A stretch of 64,000 nt of DNA from Brumimicrobium sp964585545. Its GTDB lineage: Bacteria > Bacteroidota > Bacteroidia > Flavobacteriales_D > Crocinitomicaceae. The stretch lies in contig CAZPDT010000005.1 in the NCBI GenBank assembly GCA_964585545.1, forward strand, positions 1 through 64,000. Direction: 5' to 3'. The notes beneath the pieces were generated by a model that saw nothing but the letters and a program-made list of their open reading frames with translations, had not been told where the DNA came from and searched no databases. The position numbers were made by a program, and so were the translations under genes. Positions within the stretch are counted from its first letter, which is position 1; each line of letters begins with the position of its first letter. Positions 1 through 7,829 of the stretch are shown here, piece by piece.

Positions 1-87
1 TGCGAACCGCTAAGTACGTGAACCGTACGCTTAGTGGTGTGAGAGGCGCACTCCGGTAGTGTTTACTGGCGGAGCCGTCTACTCGAT
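1..87 (+). mobile_element. Group II intron, 3' end (domains V and VI)
   Basis: The first 87 bases fold as the two last domains of a group II intron. Domain V: 6-14 (ACCGCTAAG) pairs with 30-38 (CTTAGTGGT), CG at 28-29 forms the two-base bulge, and 15-18 pairs with 24-27 around loop TGAAC. Domain VI: 41-43 (GAG) pairs with 82-84 (CTC), A81 is left unpaired as the branch point, 44-48 pairs with 76-80, and 51-55 pairs with 70-74. The intron should end near 87, six to seven bases past A81, as is usual for this class. The rest of the intron, and any intron-encoded reverse transcriptase, lies left of the window. It ends 26 bases from the stop codon of the convergent secreted-protein gene. Confidence 0.85.
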
Positions 88-113
88 TACCTGCTGGTTA
101 ATTTTGAATAGTT

Positions 114-1790
114 TTAGTTTTTAATAAATAATTTGGTATATGAACCGTTTCTGTCAACCACTTTAAGGATATAGGTTGAGTTTGAAAGAAAAGAACAATC
201 AATTTTACACTCCCCTTCAATATTATGGTGATTATATATCTTTCTTCCCTGCAGATCATAAATGAATACATCAAAAATACTTTTCGGGTATTTAATATTG
301 AGAATTTGCTTAGTGGGGTTTGGATAAACCTGTAAAACAGTGTTGCTTTTGTCAATATTTTTGATGTTTTGAAGATATGAATTCGATAGCACAATACTCA
401 CCAAGCCAGCATCTTTATTGAAGTAACTTCCGGAAGTGATGCTATTATTAAATATTAAGCTGCCGCGAAGTATTACATCTAAAAAAACACGATTGCCACT
501 TCTTGATATTTCTCCAAAGGTTCCATATCCAGTGCTATTATCATCTGCAAACTTTGTAAAGCCTACACTTCCGGCAGAATCGTATTGCAAAAAGAATGGA
601 TAAGCTGTGCCGAGAGTCGGTATTGTATATGTCATAAAACCTGTACTGCCCTGTAACCGAAGGGTACTTTTTATTCCAATTCCCATAATAACACCTCCAT
701 TTCCATCCGATTCGATTTCACCACCGTCTAATATATCATAAACCGAAGAAATGTGCCGCAACCATTCTGTTGTTCCATTCGAGCTTAATTTCCACATAAA
801 AAAGTCATTGTCACCTGCAGAAACAAGTGTATCTCCATCAAAATTCACACTATTAGTGAAATGTCCGGCAAGGTAAACATCCGAATTGTTTGTGGTAGCA
901 ATGCCTTTGCACATTTCATCTCCAATACCTCCCCAATTTTTAAACCATCTTAAATCACCTGAAGCAGTCCAACTTGTTACAAAAGCGTCACGACCGCCAT
1001 TGGATGTTAAATGATGGTGAACGCCCAATTCATCTACGATATAGTTACTACTAATAAAATCTCCACCACAAAACACATTGCCGTTGCCGTCAACTGCAAT
1101 AGCTTTTGCCCTACTTGCACCAAATCCTGAGATAGTTCGTGCCCAAGCTACAGTTCCATCAGGGTTTACTGAAATAACATAAGAATCACCAATTCCCGGA
1201 TTGGGATTCGTAAAGCTGGTTGTACCGATTGTAATATTGCCCAATGACTTTGCTCCTACTATGATTTGTCCGTTAGCGGCAATAGCCACTTCATTACCGC
1301 CTTCATCGCTTGTTCCACCATATTGCAGTACCCAAATTACATTTCCATCGGAATCTAATTTCGCCAAAAAGGCATCAAACCCTCCGGAGGAAGTTATGCT
1401 AATTGTATCTATTTGGATCGTATTTTGAAAATAACCACTTATGAAGACATCTCCGTTTTGATTACAAACCGCATCAAAGACATTATCTTCTCCTGCTGCA
1501 CCATATTGTTTAACCCACTGAAAAGCACCTAAAGAGTCGTATTTTACGAGCATAATATCGGCCATTCCATTGCTAATAAGAGGAGTAGGATACCCAGCAA
1601 CGTGAAGCGTATCTTCAAACTTACCACTTATATACACATTTCCCTGATTATCTGAAGCTACTGCATCAATTTCGTCTTCGTTGGACGGGCCATTTATCGA
1701 TAGTGCCCAATCCCAATTACCTGTTTGTGCATTACATAAGCAAGTTGTAAAAAGTATAATGATTATATAGGTAAATTGATTTAATTTCAT
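114..1790 (-). CDS. Secreted beta-propeller protein with T9SS type A sorting domain
   Basis: Predicted 558-residue protein exported by Sec and then by the type IX secretion system to the cell surface or medium. Residues 1-21 are a signal peptide (long Ile/Leu core, then CNAQ). The body holds about seven SBBP-like repeats with the pattern D-x-x-G-N-V-Y-I-S-G-x-F, expected to form blades of a beta-propeller. The last ~75 residues are a Por-type secretion sorting domain (VYPNPT start, then YDLQGRKIY and a final KLFIKN strand). The substrate is unknown; such proteins are often adhesins or carbohydrate binders. The gene stands alone, reads toward the group II intron, and has its own promoter at 1816-1845. 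Confidence 0.88.
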   Translation of the reverse strand: MKLNQFTYIIIILFTTCLCNAQTGNWDWALSINGPSNEDEIDAVASDNQGNVYISGKFEDTLHVAGYPTPLISNGMADIMLVKYDSLGAFQWVKQYGAAGEDNVFDAVCNQNGDVFISGYFQNTIQIDTISITSSGGFDAFLAKLDSDGNVIWVLQYGGTSDEGGNEVAIAANGQIIVGAKSLGNITIGTTSFTNPNPGIGDSYVISVNPDGTVAWARTISGFGASRAKAIAVDGNGNVFCGGDFISSNYIVDELGVHHHLTSNGGRDAFVTSWTASGDLRWFKNWGGIGDEMCKGIATTNNSDVYLAGHFTNSVNFDGDTLVSAGDNDFFMWKLSSNGTTEWLRHISSVYDILDGGEIESDGNGGVIMGIGIKSTLRLQGSTGFMTYTIPTLGTAYPFFLQYDSAGSVGFTKFADDNSTGYGTFGEISRSGNRVFLDVILRGSLIFNNSITSGSYFNKDAGLVSIVLSNSYLQNIKNIDKSNTVLQVYPNPTKQILNIKYPKSIFDVFIYDLQGRKIYNHHNIEGECKIDCSFLSNSTYILKVVDRNGSYTKLFIKN

Positions 1791-1815
1791 TTTTATATTT
1801 TGTAATTTTCTGTCA

Positions 1816-1845
1816 TAAATATACTAACTATGAGCGACTTGGCAA
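1816..1845 (-). promoter_or_regulatory. Bacteroidota-type promoter for the secreted beta-propeller gene
   Basis: On the minus strand TTG (1845-1843) is followed after 19 bases by TATATTTA (1823-1816), one base off the TAnnTTTG consensus of the Bacteroidota sigma factor. Transcription would start about 20 bases before the ATG at 1790. Confidence 0.6.
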
Positions 1846-2155
1846 GCAAAAATTTGGTTGAGCACTTTAACCCGCATTACTTATAGCCTTTATTATGGCT
1901 CGGAAGCAGTGAAATCAACTATAAAACGTGGTCACTCTTTATAAATACTCGTATTTTTCAACAACTAAACAAAATCAACTAAATAAAATTTAAGATGTAT
2001 ACCCACTTTCAGGGCTTTTCATTGTGTCGTTAAACAATGCGGTGCTGTTCGTATACATTGGTATATAAAACTGGTTTTTTCTGTTCCAGAAGCAAGCCAA
2101 CACATTATTTAATAAAAAGGTAAGATATACCAATTGGAGTTCTTATCTTTACACT
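1846..2155. other. Intergenic stretch, mostly featureless
   Basis: This is part of the 525-base gap between divergent genes. No gene is visible. TATCTTTA at 2144-2151 is a near-match to the -7 box on the plus strand but has no TTG at the right distance; it could serve the DUF4350 operon with a leader of about 155 bases. A TTAACCCGCATT stretch near 1869 resembles the end of the repeat at 14456, too weakly to call. Confidence 0.4.
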
Positions 2156-2308
2156 ATGCAACAAGAAATACGGGATAAAATAATCTTGAATATGAAACAC
2201 ATCCTACTTAAAGATCTTCAACAAGATAGGGAGAACTCTTATAGCAAATTTTTATTGTATAATAAGCTAAACCACATCGGCTTAAAAGCGCTAATATTTT
2301 TTAATTAA
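2156..2308 (+). CDS. Possible 50-residue small protein
   Basis: An open frame from ATG 2156 to TAA 2308 encodes 50 residues rich in Lys, Leu, Asn and Gln, with no membrane segment or motif that I recognise. It ends seven bases before the ATG of the DUF4350 gene, which would fit translational coupling. Against it: the near -7 box at 2144-2151 would place the transcript start at the ATG itself, and a frame this short arises easily by chance in AT-rich DNA. It may instead be only the leader of the operon. Confidence 0.2.
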   Translation: MQQEIRDKIILNMKHILLKDLQQDRENSYSKFLLYNKLNHIGLKALIFFN

Positions 2309-2315
2309 TTGAAGG

Positions 2316-3968
2316 ATGAAAAACAATCGAATACTCCTTCTTATAATCATTGTATCCATTATTGGTCTTGGTTTTGTGTTCTATCTCAATTCAAAAACAG
2401 ACAAAAAACCTGTTTCAAATATTGAATTTCAATCGTCTAATTGGGAAGATCAATTTTTATTGAACAACAAAGATCCTCGAGGGCTTTATGTTTTTAGGGC
2501 ATTGACCATTGCCGATGGAGGATTCACTCAATTTAATGAGTATTCCAATTATAAACTGTTGGATTCTATTGTTGCACTTGACTCTTCATTGTTGATGTAT
2601 ATCGGCGAAAACTTTACTCTAACAGATAACGAGATTGATTTGGTGTTAAAAAGCATTTATCAAGGCAATCATTTTTTCTTGTCTTCAGAAGAAGTTCCCA
2701 ACTATTTATACAATCGTATTTTTGAACAACCAACATTACAATTTATTCCTAAAACTAAAGCCATATTTAAAATACATAAGCAGCAATATGAGATGTATGA
2801 TATATATGAGAACGATACTTTAACTGGTTTATGGAATGTTTTTCAAAACAAACAATTGACAGTTGATGAGGTCAATGTTATGTCAACTCTTCATAGACGT
2901 GCAGTTTTTATTTCGATTCCTTATGGAAAGGGGAAAATATTTCTTCATTTAAACCCTGAGGTATTTATGAATTATCAATTATTAAGAAAAGAAGGAGGAG
3001 ATTATTTAAAAGAAGTTTTATCTTGTTTTCAGCAGCCTCATATTCAGTGGTTGACATTTGCTAAATACAAACCGATTGCCTATGATGATTCATTCGGGAA
3101 AAACCCTCCCAATATGAGCTTACTGAAGGAGTTGTCAAAAAATCCAGCATTCCGTTGGGGCTTCACATTTGCTGTTTTTGGTTGGCTTCTTTATTTAATT
3201 TTCAGAAGCAAAAGAAAGCAACCCGTAATACCTGTTATTGAAAAACATAAGAACACAGGGTTTAGTTATGTAGATACTTTAGCAGGAATTTTTTATGATA
3301 GGAACCACAGTGGTAAAATATTAAAAATAATGCAACAAAACTTCAATCAGGCTGTATTGGAACATTTTTATGTTGACCTTAACAAAAAAGATAAAAAAGA
3401 GGCTGTATTATCGCTTTCTAAAAAGTCGAATGTTTCAACAGAAGAGATTGCAAGTTTGGTAAAGCGACTAAAGGTAACCACCAAAGTAAATGATGCTTTT
3501 CTGATTGAGACCTATAATGCACAACGTTCTTTTTATTTTAAATCGGGAATTTGGGGAAAAGAAGAAAAACAACTACAAGAAAGTGAAGGTATAAAAATAT
3601 ATCGAAAAAAGGGATGGGGTATAGGCACAATACTTTTGGGCGTTTACTTTCTTTTACAAGGATTTTATCTTCTCACTGTATCATTTGGTGCGGGTGTATT
3701 GTTTTGGCCTTTGGGTCTTGCAATATGTGTTTTGGGAACAAGAATGCTCAACACACCAGCCCTTGAATTGCGCCCAGATTCTATATGTCTTCATCATTTA
3801 ATGATGAAAAAAACTACGATATTAAAGGAAAACATTAAATTTATTGAAAGAAACAATACTGTTTTGATTGTGCATTTGAAAAATGCCAATAAAATCACTA
3901 TAAACATTGTGTTATTGGGATTAAATGAAGAGCGTTTAAGAGCCATTCAAAAACGATATAAAAACTGA
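2316..3968 (+). CDS. DUF4350 membrane protein with extra C-terminal membrane/PH-like part
   Basis: 550 residues. A membrane anchor (about 6-25) is followed by a DUF4350 domain (about 35-240) and a second membrane segment (about 278-296). DUF4350 proteins are unassigned partners of MoxR ATPases and DUF58 proteins in Bacteroidota. Beyond the usual ~400 residues there is an added part: two close membrane segments (about 433-477) and a ~70-residue beta-rich tail (LELRPDSICL..., NTVLIVHLKN) that looks like a membrane-associated PH-like fold. Four bases separate it from the MoxR gene, so they form one operon. The usual upstream DUF4129, SpoIIM-like and RDD genes are missing. The family call comes from context and overall pattern; the tail assignment is inference. 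Confidence 0.72.
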   Translation: MKNNRILLLIIIVSIIGLGFVFYLNSKTDKKPVSNIEFQSSNWEDQFLLNNKDPRGLYVFRALTIADGGFTQFNEYSNYKLLDSIVALDSSLLMYIGENFTLTDNEIDLVLKSIYQGNHFFLSSEEVPNYLYNRIFEQPTLQFIPKTKAIFKIHKQQYEMYDIYENDTLTGLWNVFQNKQLTVDEVNVMSTLHRRAVFISIPYGKGKIFLHLNPEVFMNYQLLRKEGGDYLKEVLSCFQQPHIQWLTFAKYKPIAYDDSFGKNPPNMSLLKELSKNPAFRWGFTFAVFGWLLYLIFRSKRKQPVIPVIEKHKNTGFSYVDTLAGIFYDRNHSGKILKIMQQNFNQAVLEHFYVDLNKKDKKEAVLSLSKKSNVSTEEIASLVKRLKVTTKVNDAFLIETYNAQRSFYFKSGIWGKEEKQLQESEGIKIYRKKGWGIGTILLGVYFLLQGFYLLTVSFGAGVLFWPLGLAICVLGTRMLNTPALELRPDSICLHHLMMKKTTILKENIKFIERNNTVLIVHLKNANKITINIVLLGLNEERLRAIQKRYKN

Positions 3969-3972
3969 AAAC

Positions 3973-5055
3973 ATGGAAGAAAAAGACAACGAAAAATACA
4001 TGCCTAAAGAAGAAGCTGCTCCGAAAGAGAAATCGAATGATGATTCGAATAAAACTTCAAGCAAAGAGAATCCACTCGAGAAAATGCCGTATGAAAAAGA
4101 AAACAAAGAAATGATTTGGCTTTCACAACGGGTCAATGAGATTCGAATGAAAATGGGTGAATTTATTATTGGACAAAAAGAAATGGTGGATTTACTCATG
4201 GCAGGGATATTTTCAGCAGGACACCTATTAATTGAAGGCGTTCCAGGAGTAGCAAAAACATTGTCAGCAAAGGTTTTGGCAAAATCTTTAGACACGGACT
4301 TCTCTCGTATTCAATTTACACCTGATTTAATGCCTTCGGATGTACTTGGAACTTCTATTTTTAATATGAAAGATTCTGAATTTGTGTTTAAAAAAGGACC
4401 CGTTTTTTCGAATATCATACTTATTGATGAAATTAATAGGGCGCCGGCAAAAACACAGGCAGCATTGTTTGAGGTAATGGAAGAACGCCAAATTACTTAT
4501 GATGGAGAGTTGTATAAAATGGAGTTCCCGTTTGTGGTAATTGCCACGCAGAATCCAATTGAACAAGAGGGGACTTATGCCTTGCCAGAAGCACAACTTG
4601 ATCGGTTTTTATTTAAAATCTCAATTCAGTACCCAGACTTGGAGGACGAGGTTAAGATTTTACAACGGTATAAACAAGAAATTAAACCTCCAAATTTGGA
4701 TGATGTTCAACCCATTATATCAAGTGAAGAAATTCAAAAAATTCAAGACTTAGTTAAAACGGTGGCCATTACTGATGAACTGATACAATACATTGCAGAA
4801 ATTATAGATAAGACCAGAAATCATGGAAAAATTTATCTCGGGGCATCTCCTCGTGCTTCGCTTTCAATTTTGAAAAGTGTAAAAGCAATTGCAGGCATCC
4901 GAGGAAGAGCATTTGTAACTCCTGATGATATCCAGTTTGTTGCACCCTATGTTTTAAATCACCGACTCATTTTAACACCAGACGCTGAAATGGAGGGGTC
5001 TTCAACACATGATCTTATTGCTGGAATTATCCAAGAAATTGAGGTGCCTCGATAA
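3973..5055 (+). CDS. MoxR-family AAA+ ATPase
   Basis: 360 residues. MoxR ATPases act as chaperones that remodel or activate partner proteins, often ones with von Willebrand A or DUF58 domains. The Walker A motif GVPGVAKT is at residues 89-96 and the Walker B ILIDEINR ends near 155; the sensor region ATQNPIEQEGTY and the family motif LPEAQLDRF follow. The first ~45 residues are a charged Lys/Glu-rich extension that the paralogue at 20888 lacks. It lies between the DUF4350 and DUF58 genes with 4- and 3-base gaps, a standard MoxR module. The substrate is not evident. Confidence 0.93.
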   Translation: MEEKDNEKYMPKEEAAPKEKSNDDSNKTSSKENPLEKMPYEKENKEMIWLSQRVNEIRMKMGEFIIGQKEMVDLLMAGIFSAGHLLIEGVPGVAKTLSAKVLAKSLDTDFSRIQFTPDLMPSDVLGTSIFNMKDSEFVFKKGPVFSNIILIDEINRAPAKTQAALFEVMEERQITYDGELYKMEFPFVVIATQNPIEQEGTYALPEAQLDRFLFKISIQYPDLEDEVKILQRYKQEIKPPNLDDVQPIISSEEIQKIQDLVKTVAITDELIQYIAEIIDKTRNHGKIYLGASPRASLSILKSVKAIAGIRGRAFVTPDDIQFVAPYVLNHRLILTPDAEMEGSSTHDLIAGIIQEIEVPR

Positions 5056-5058
5056 TTT

Positions 5059-6384
5059 ATGTTTCGCTCTTTATACATATCTCGTTTCTTTTTTGTTGCT
5101 TTTGCACTAGGAGTGGTTTTTATTGTTGTTGGGTTTTATGTTCCGTCATTATTATATGTAGGGCAGTTTTCACTTGTTGTTTTGTTTTTACTCACCTTTT
5201 TGGATGGGCTGATTTTATACGGCAATAAAAAACCAATTTTAGCACAAAGGAGACTTCCAAAGCGATTGGATTTAGGGGAAGATGTCTCTATAGAGATTTC
5301 TGTTTTAAATGTAGGAAACCAGCCTTATAGAGTAGGTGTAATTGACCAACCCCCAGATGAAATGCAAGCACGGAAGCTGTCTTTTTCTGCCTTTGTTAGA
5401 GTAGGTAAGAAAAAGCGATTTTCCTATATTTTTCGTCCTACACAAAGGGGAGCATACAAATGGAAGAACATTCATGTTTTTGTTTCTTCTTTCTTGGGGT
5501 TATTGGAACGAAGAATTGTTTTTCCATACCATCAAGAGGTTCCTGTTTATCCATCGATTCTACAAATGAAGAATTTTGAATTTTTGATGTTTAACCGACA
5601 AACACAGCAAAGAGGAATAAAAAAACTCAGAAGATTAGGACACAATAACGAATTTGAACAAATTCAACCTTATGTACAAGGAGATGACATCAGGACGATC
5701 AATTGGAAGGCAACTTCGCGGACTTCACAACTCATGGTGAACCAATATCAAGAACAACGTTCACAATCGGTTTATGCTATTATTGATAAATCTCGTCCAA
5801 TGGAGCATGAATTCAATGGACTGACTCTTTTGGATCATGGAATCAATAGTGCGCTTGTTTTTTCTAATATTGCTATTCGTAAAGGAGATAAAATGGGGCT
5901 TTTAACTTTTTCTCATAAAATGGGAACCCAAATAGCACCCAATAATGGGAGAAAGCAATTACAACTTATTTTAGATTTGCTTTATGTTCAAAAAACAGAG
6001 TTTAAAGAGGCCAATTATCCTCTGCTTTATTTAAATATCCGCAAATCGATTCCTTATCGGTCTTTATTAATGCTCTACACCAACTTTGAAACAGAATTAT
6101 CTATGCGGCGCGCTTTGCCTATGCTAAAAAGAATCAATAAGAAACACGTATTGGTGGTGGTACTCTTTGAAAATACAGACCTGGATGAAGTAGTGATAAA
6201 AAAACCCTCTACTTTAAGAAGTCTTTATGTTTCTACGCTTGCAGAGGATGTAATGAACATTAAAAAAAGAATTGCTTCAGAATTAAAAAAGAACGGCATT
6301 TATACTGTATTAACTACACCTGAAGAGTTGAATGTGAATACGATTAATAAATACTTGGAACTAAAATCGAAGGGGATTATTTGA
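5059..6384 (+). CDS. DUF58 domain protein (membrane-anchored)
   Basis: 441 residues. Two adjacent N-terminal membrane segments (about 7-30 and 33-52) are followed by a beta-rich region and the DUF58 core. The diagnostic stretch FEQIQPYVQGDD..TINWKATSR lies near residues 197-218. DUF58 proteins have a vWA-like fold and are thought to be MoxR targets. The gene is last in the DUF4350-MoxR-DUF58 operon, three bases after the MoxR stop. The second DUF58 protein in this window (21921) is shorter and soluble, so the two modules are paralogous, not recent duplicates. Confidence 0.9.
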   Translation: MFRSLYISRFFFVAFALGVVFIVVGFYVPSLLYVGQFSLVVLFLLTFLDGLILYGNKKPILAQRRLPKRLDLGEDVSIEISVLNVGNQPYRVGVIDQPPDEMQARKLSFSAFVRVGKKKRFSYIFRPTQRGAYKWKNIHVFVSSFLGLLERRIVFPYHQEVPVYPSILQMKNFEFLMFNRQTQQRGIKKLRRLGHNNEFEQIQPYVQGDDIRTINWKATSRTSQLMVNQYQEQRSQSVYAIIDKSRPMEHEFNGLTLLDHGINSALVFSNIAIRKGDKMGLLTFSHKMGTQIAPNNGRKQLQLILDLLYVQKTEFKEANYPLLYLNIRKSIPYRSLLMLYTNFETELSMRRALPMLKRINKKHVLVVVLFENTDLDEVVIKKPSTLRSLYVSTLAEDVMNIKKRIASELKKNGIYTVLTTPEELNVNTINKYLELKSKGII

Positions 6385-6457
6385 AATCAACCAATCTCAC
6401 GTGTCCACACATTAAAACATTAGGGTTTTCCCTACCTCTCATTATGATTTTAACCTT

Positions 6458-6465
6458 TATGTTTG
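6458..6465 (+). promoter_or_regulatory. -7 box TATGTTTG
   Basis: Exact match to TAnnTTTG, 40 bases before the ATG at 6506. No TTG is found 17-23 bases upstream, so the promoter is only half supported. Confidence 0.4.
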
Positions 6466-6505
6466 CATTGAGATTTATAATTGTTTAACTTAAAATTTAT
6501 CAAAT

Positions 6506-7744
6506 ATGAAAAAAGCTACAATTTTATCAATAATCATTGTTTTTATTTCTGCGGTTACATTTTCTCAATGTCTTGTAGATACTACAAAAATGTACGAATA
6601 TCCTTATGGAGGAGGTACGGAGAAAGAAATATCTACGAGATATATACACACCTACGATAACAACAATAATGAAATTAAATTAGTTACCCAAAATTTGGCA
6701 AGTGGAACTACCAATTGGGAAAATGCTTATAAATGGATCTATAGCTATGATGTTAATGATGTACAAAAAGAAGCTGTCCTATATAAGTGGGATGATGTAC
6801 AAAGCTCATGGGGAGAAAACCTAAAGTATACCAGCAATTTAACTCCACAGGGTTTAATTACAGAAATGATTAAAGAATTTTGGGACGACGTATCGAATGA
6901 TTGGGAAAATAGTGTTAAAGACACTTACACTTATGATGCTAATGATCGGTTAATATTAGAAATTCAAGAGCATTGGGATACAGGTACAAACGGATGGATA
7001 AATAAAATAAAAAAAACCTATACTTATGATGCAAATGGGAACAATACACTATATGTAAAAGAAGTTTGGGATACAGGTTTAAGCAGCTGGATTAATAGCA
7101 TTCAAAACACTTTAACATTTAATTCTGATGGGAAACCAACAACAAAAATTATAGAAAGTTGGGATACTGGGATGAGTTCTTGGAAAAACACATTAAAACG
7201 GTTGTATACATATAATGGCAGCGGACAAGAATTAGAGGAACTTAAACAAATATGGGATTCAGGCAATTGGGTAAATGACTTTAGATATACAAGTACTTAT
7301 GATGCTAATGGAAATAAAACAGAAGAGGATCGTCATTCTTGGGACGATGGTTCTGCCGATTGGGAAAAAGACTCAAAATATACATATGAATATAACTATT
7401 TAGGTGTTCAAACGGCTTATGATTACTATTATTATTGGAATACTACAGAAAATTTGTGGAATACACATAGACGAACAGTTTATGTACTTGATTGTAGTAC
7501 AGCAAGTATTCCTTTTCACCATCAACTCCAGACCATTGAACTTTTTCCCAACCCTGTAAACAGTGATTTTGTTACAGTTAAAACAGTAAAAGAAAGTAAT
7601 TTTATGCTCATCAACACAGCTGGGAAAACAATTCAAAAAGGAAAGTTTGACAAAGGAGAAAATCAATTAAAAACCAAATGGTTAGATTCTGGTATTTATA
7701 TTTTAAAAACAGATAATGAGAGAATAAAAGTGGTTGTTCCTTAG
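6506..7744 (+). CDS. Secreted repeat protein with T9SS type A sorting domain
   Basis: 412 residues. The signal peptide ends near residue 21 (VTFSQC). Residues ~45-325 carry about seven repeats of roughly 38-40 residues, each with a YTYDANGN-like turn and a W-D-x-x-x-x-x-W-x-N core, reminiscent of short RHS/YD-type beta repeats. A Por secretion sorting domain fills the last ~70 residues (ELFPNPVNSDFVTV, then SGIYILKTDNERIKVVV). The protein is predicted to be surface-exposed or released; no catalytic motif is visible. It stands alone, 121 bases after the DUF58 gene, and meets the SbcC-like gene tail to tail across a palindromic repeat. Confidence 0.88.
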   Translation: MKKATILSIIIVFISAVTFSQCLVDTTKMYEYPYGGGTEKEISTRYIHTYDNNNNEIKLVTQNLASGTTNWENAYKWIYSYDVNDVQKEAVLYKWDDVQSSWGENLKYTSNLTPQGLITEMIKEFWDDVSNDWENSVKDTYTYDANDRLILEIQEHWDTGTNGWINKIKKTYTYDANGNNTLYVKEVWDTGLSSWINSIQNTLTFNSDGKPTTKIIESWDTGMSSWKNTLKRLYTYNGSGQELEELKQIWDSGNWVNDFRYTSTYDANGNKTEEDRHSWDDGSADWEKDSKYTYEYNYLGVQTAYDYYYYWNTTENLWNTHRRTVYVLDCSTASIPFHHQLQTIELFPNPVNSDFVTVKTVKESNFMLINTAGKTIQKGKFDKGENQLKTKWLDSGIYILKTDNERIKVVVP

Positions 7745-7813
7745 TTCGGGTTAACTTCAATTCGATGAACTTATTACTGCGTGTTGATTTCGCAAGCTTG
7801 GTTCATGAGATTA
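7743..7813 (+). repeat. Palindromic intergenic repeat, copy 1
   Basis: Between two convergent genes, TTCGGGTTAACTTCAATTCG leads into ATGAAC (7765-7770), which pairs with GTTCAT (7801-7806) around an inner GCG/CGC (7779-7781 with 7791-7793). The stretch TTAACTTCAATTC..ACT.ATTAC.GC is shared with 14261-14290, so this is a dispersed repeat and probably also a two-way transcription stop. Confidence 0.5.
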
Positions 7814-7829
7814 ATTTCATTAATGGATT

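Noticed and set aside
98..394. 98-residue open frame on the minus strand
   Set aside because: Overlaps the sorting-domain end of the secreted beta-propeller gene in another frame; no motif.
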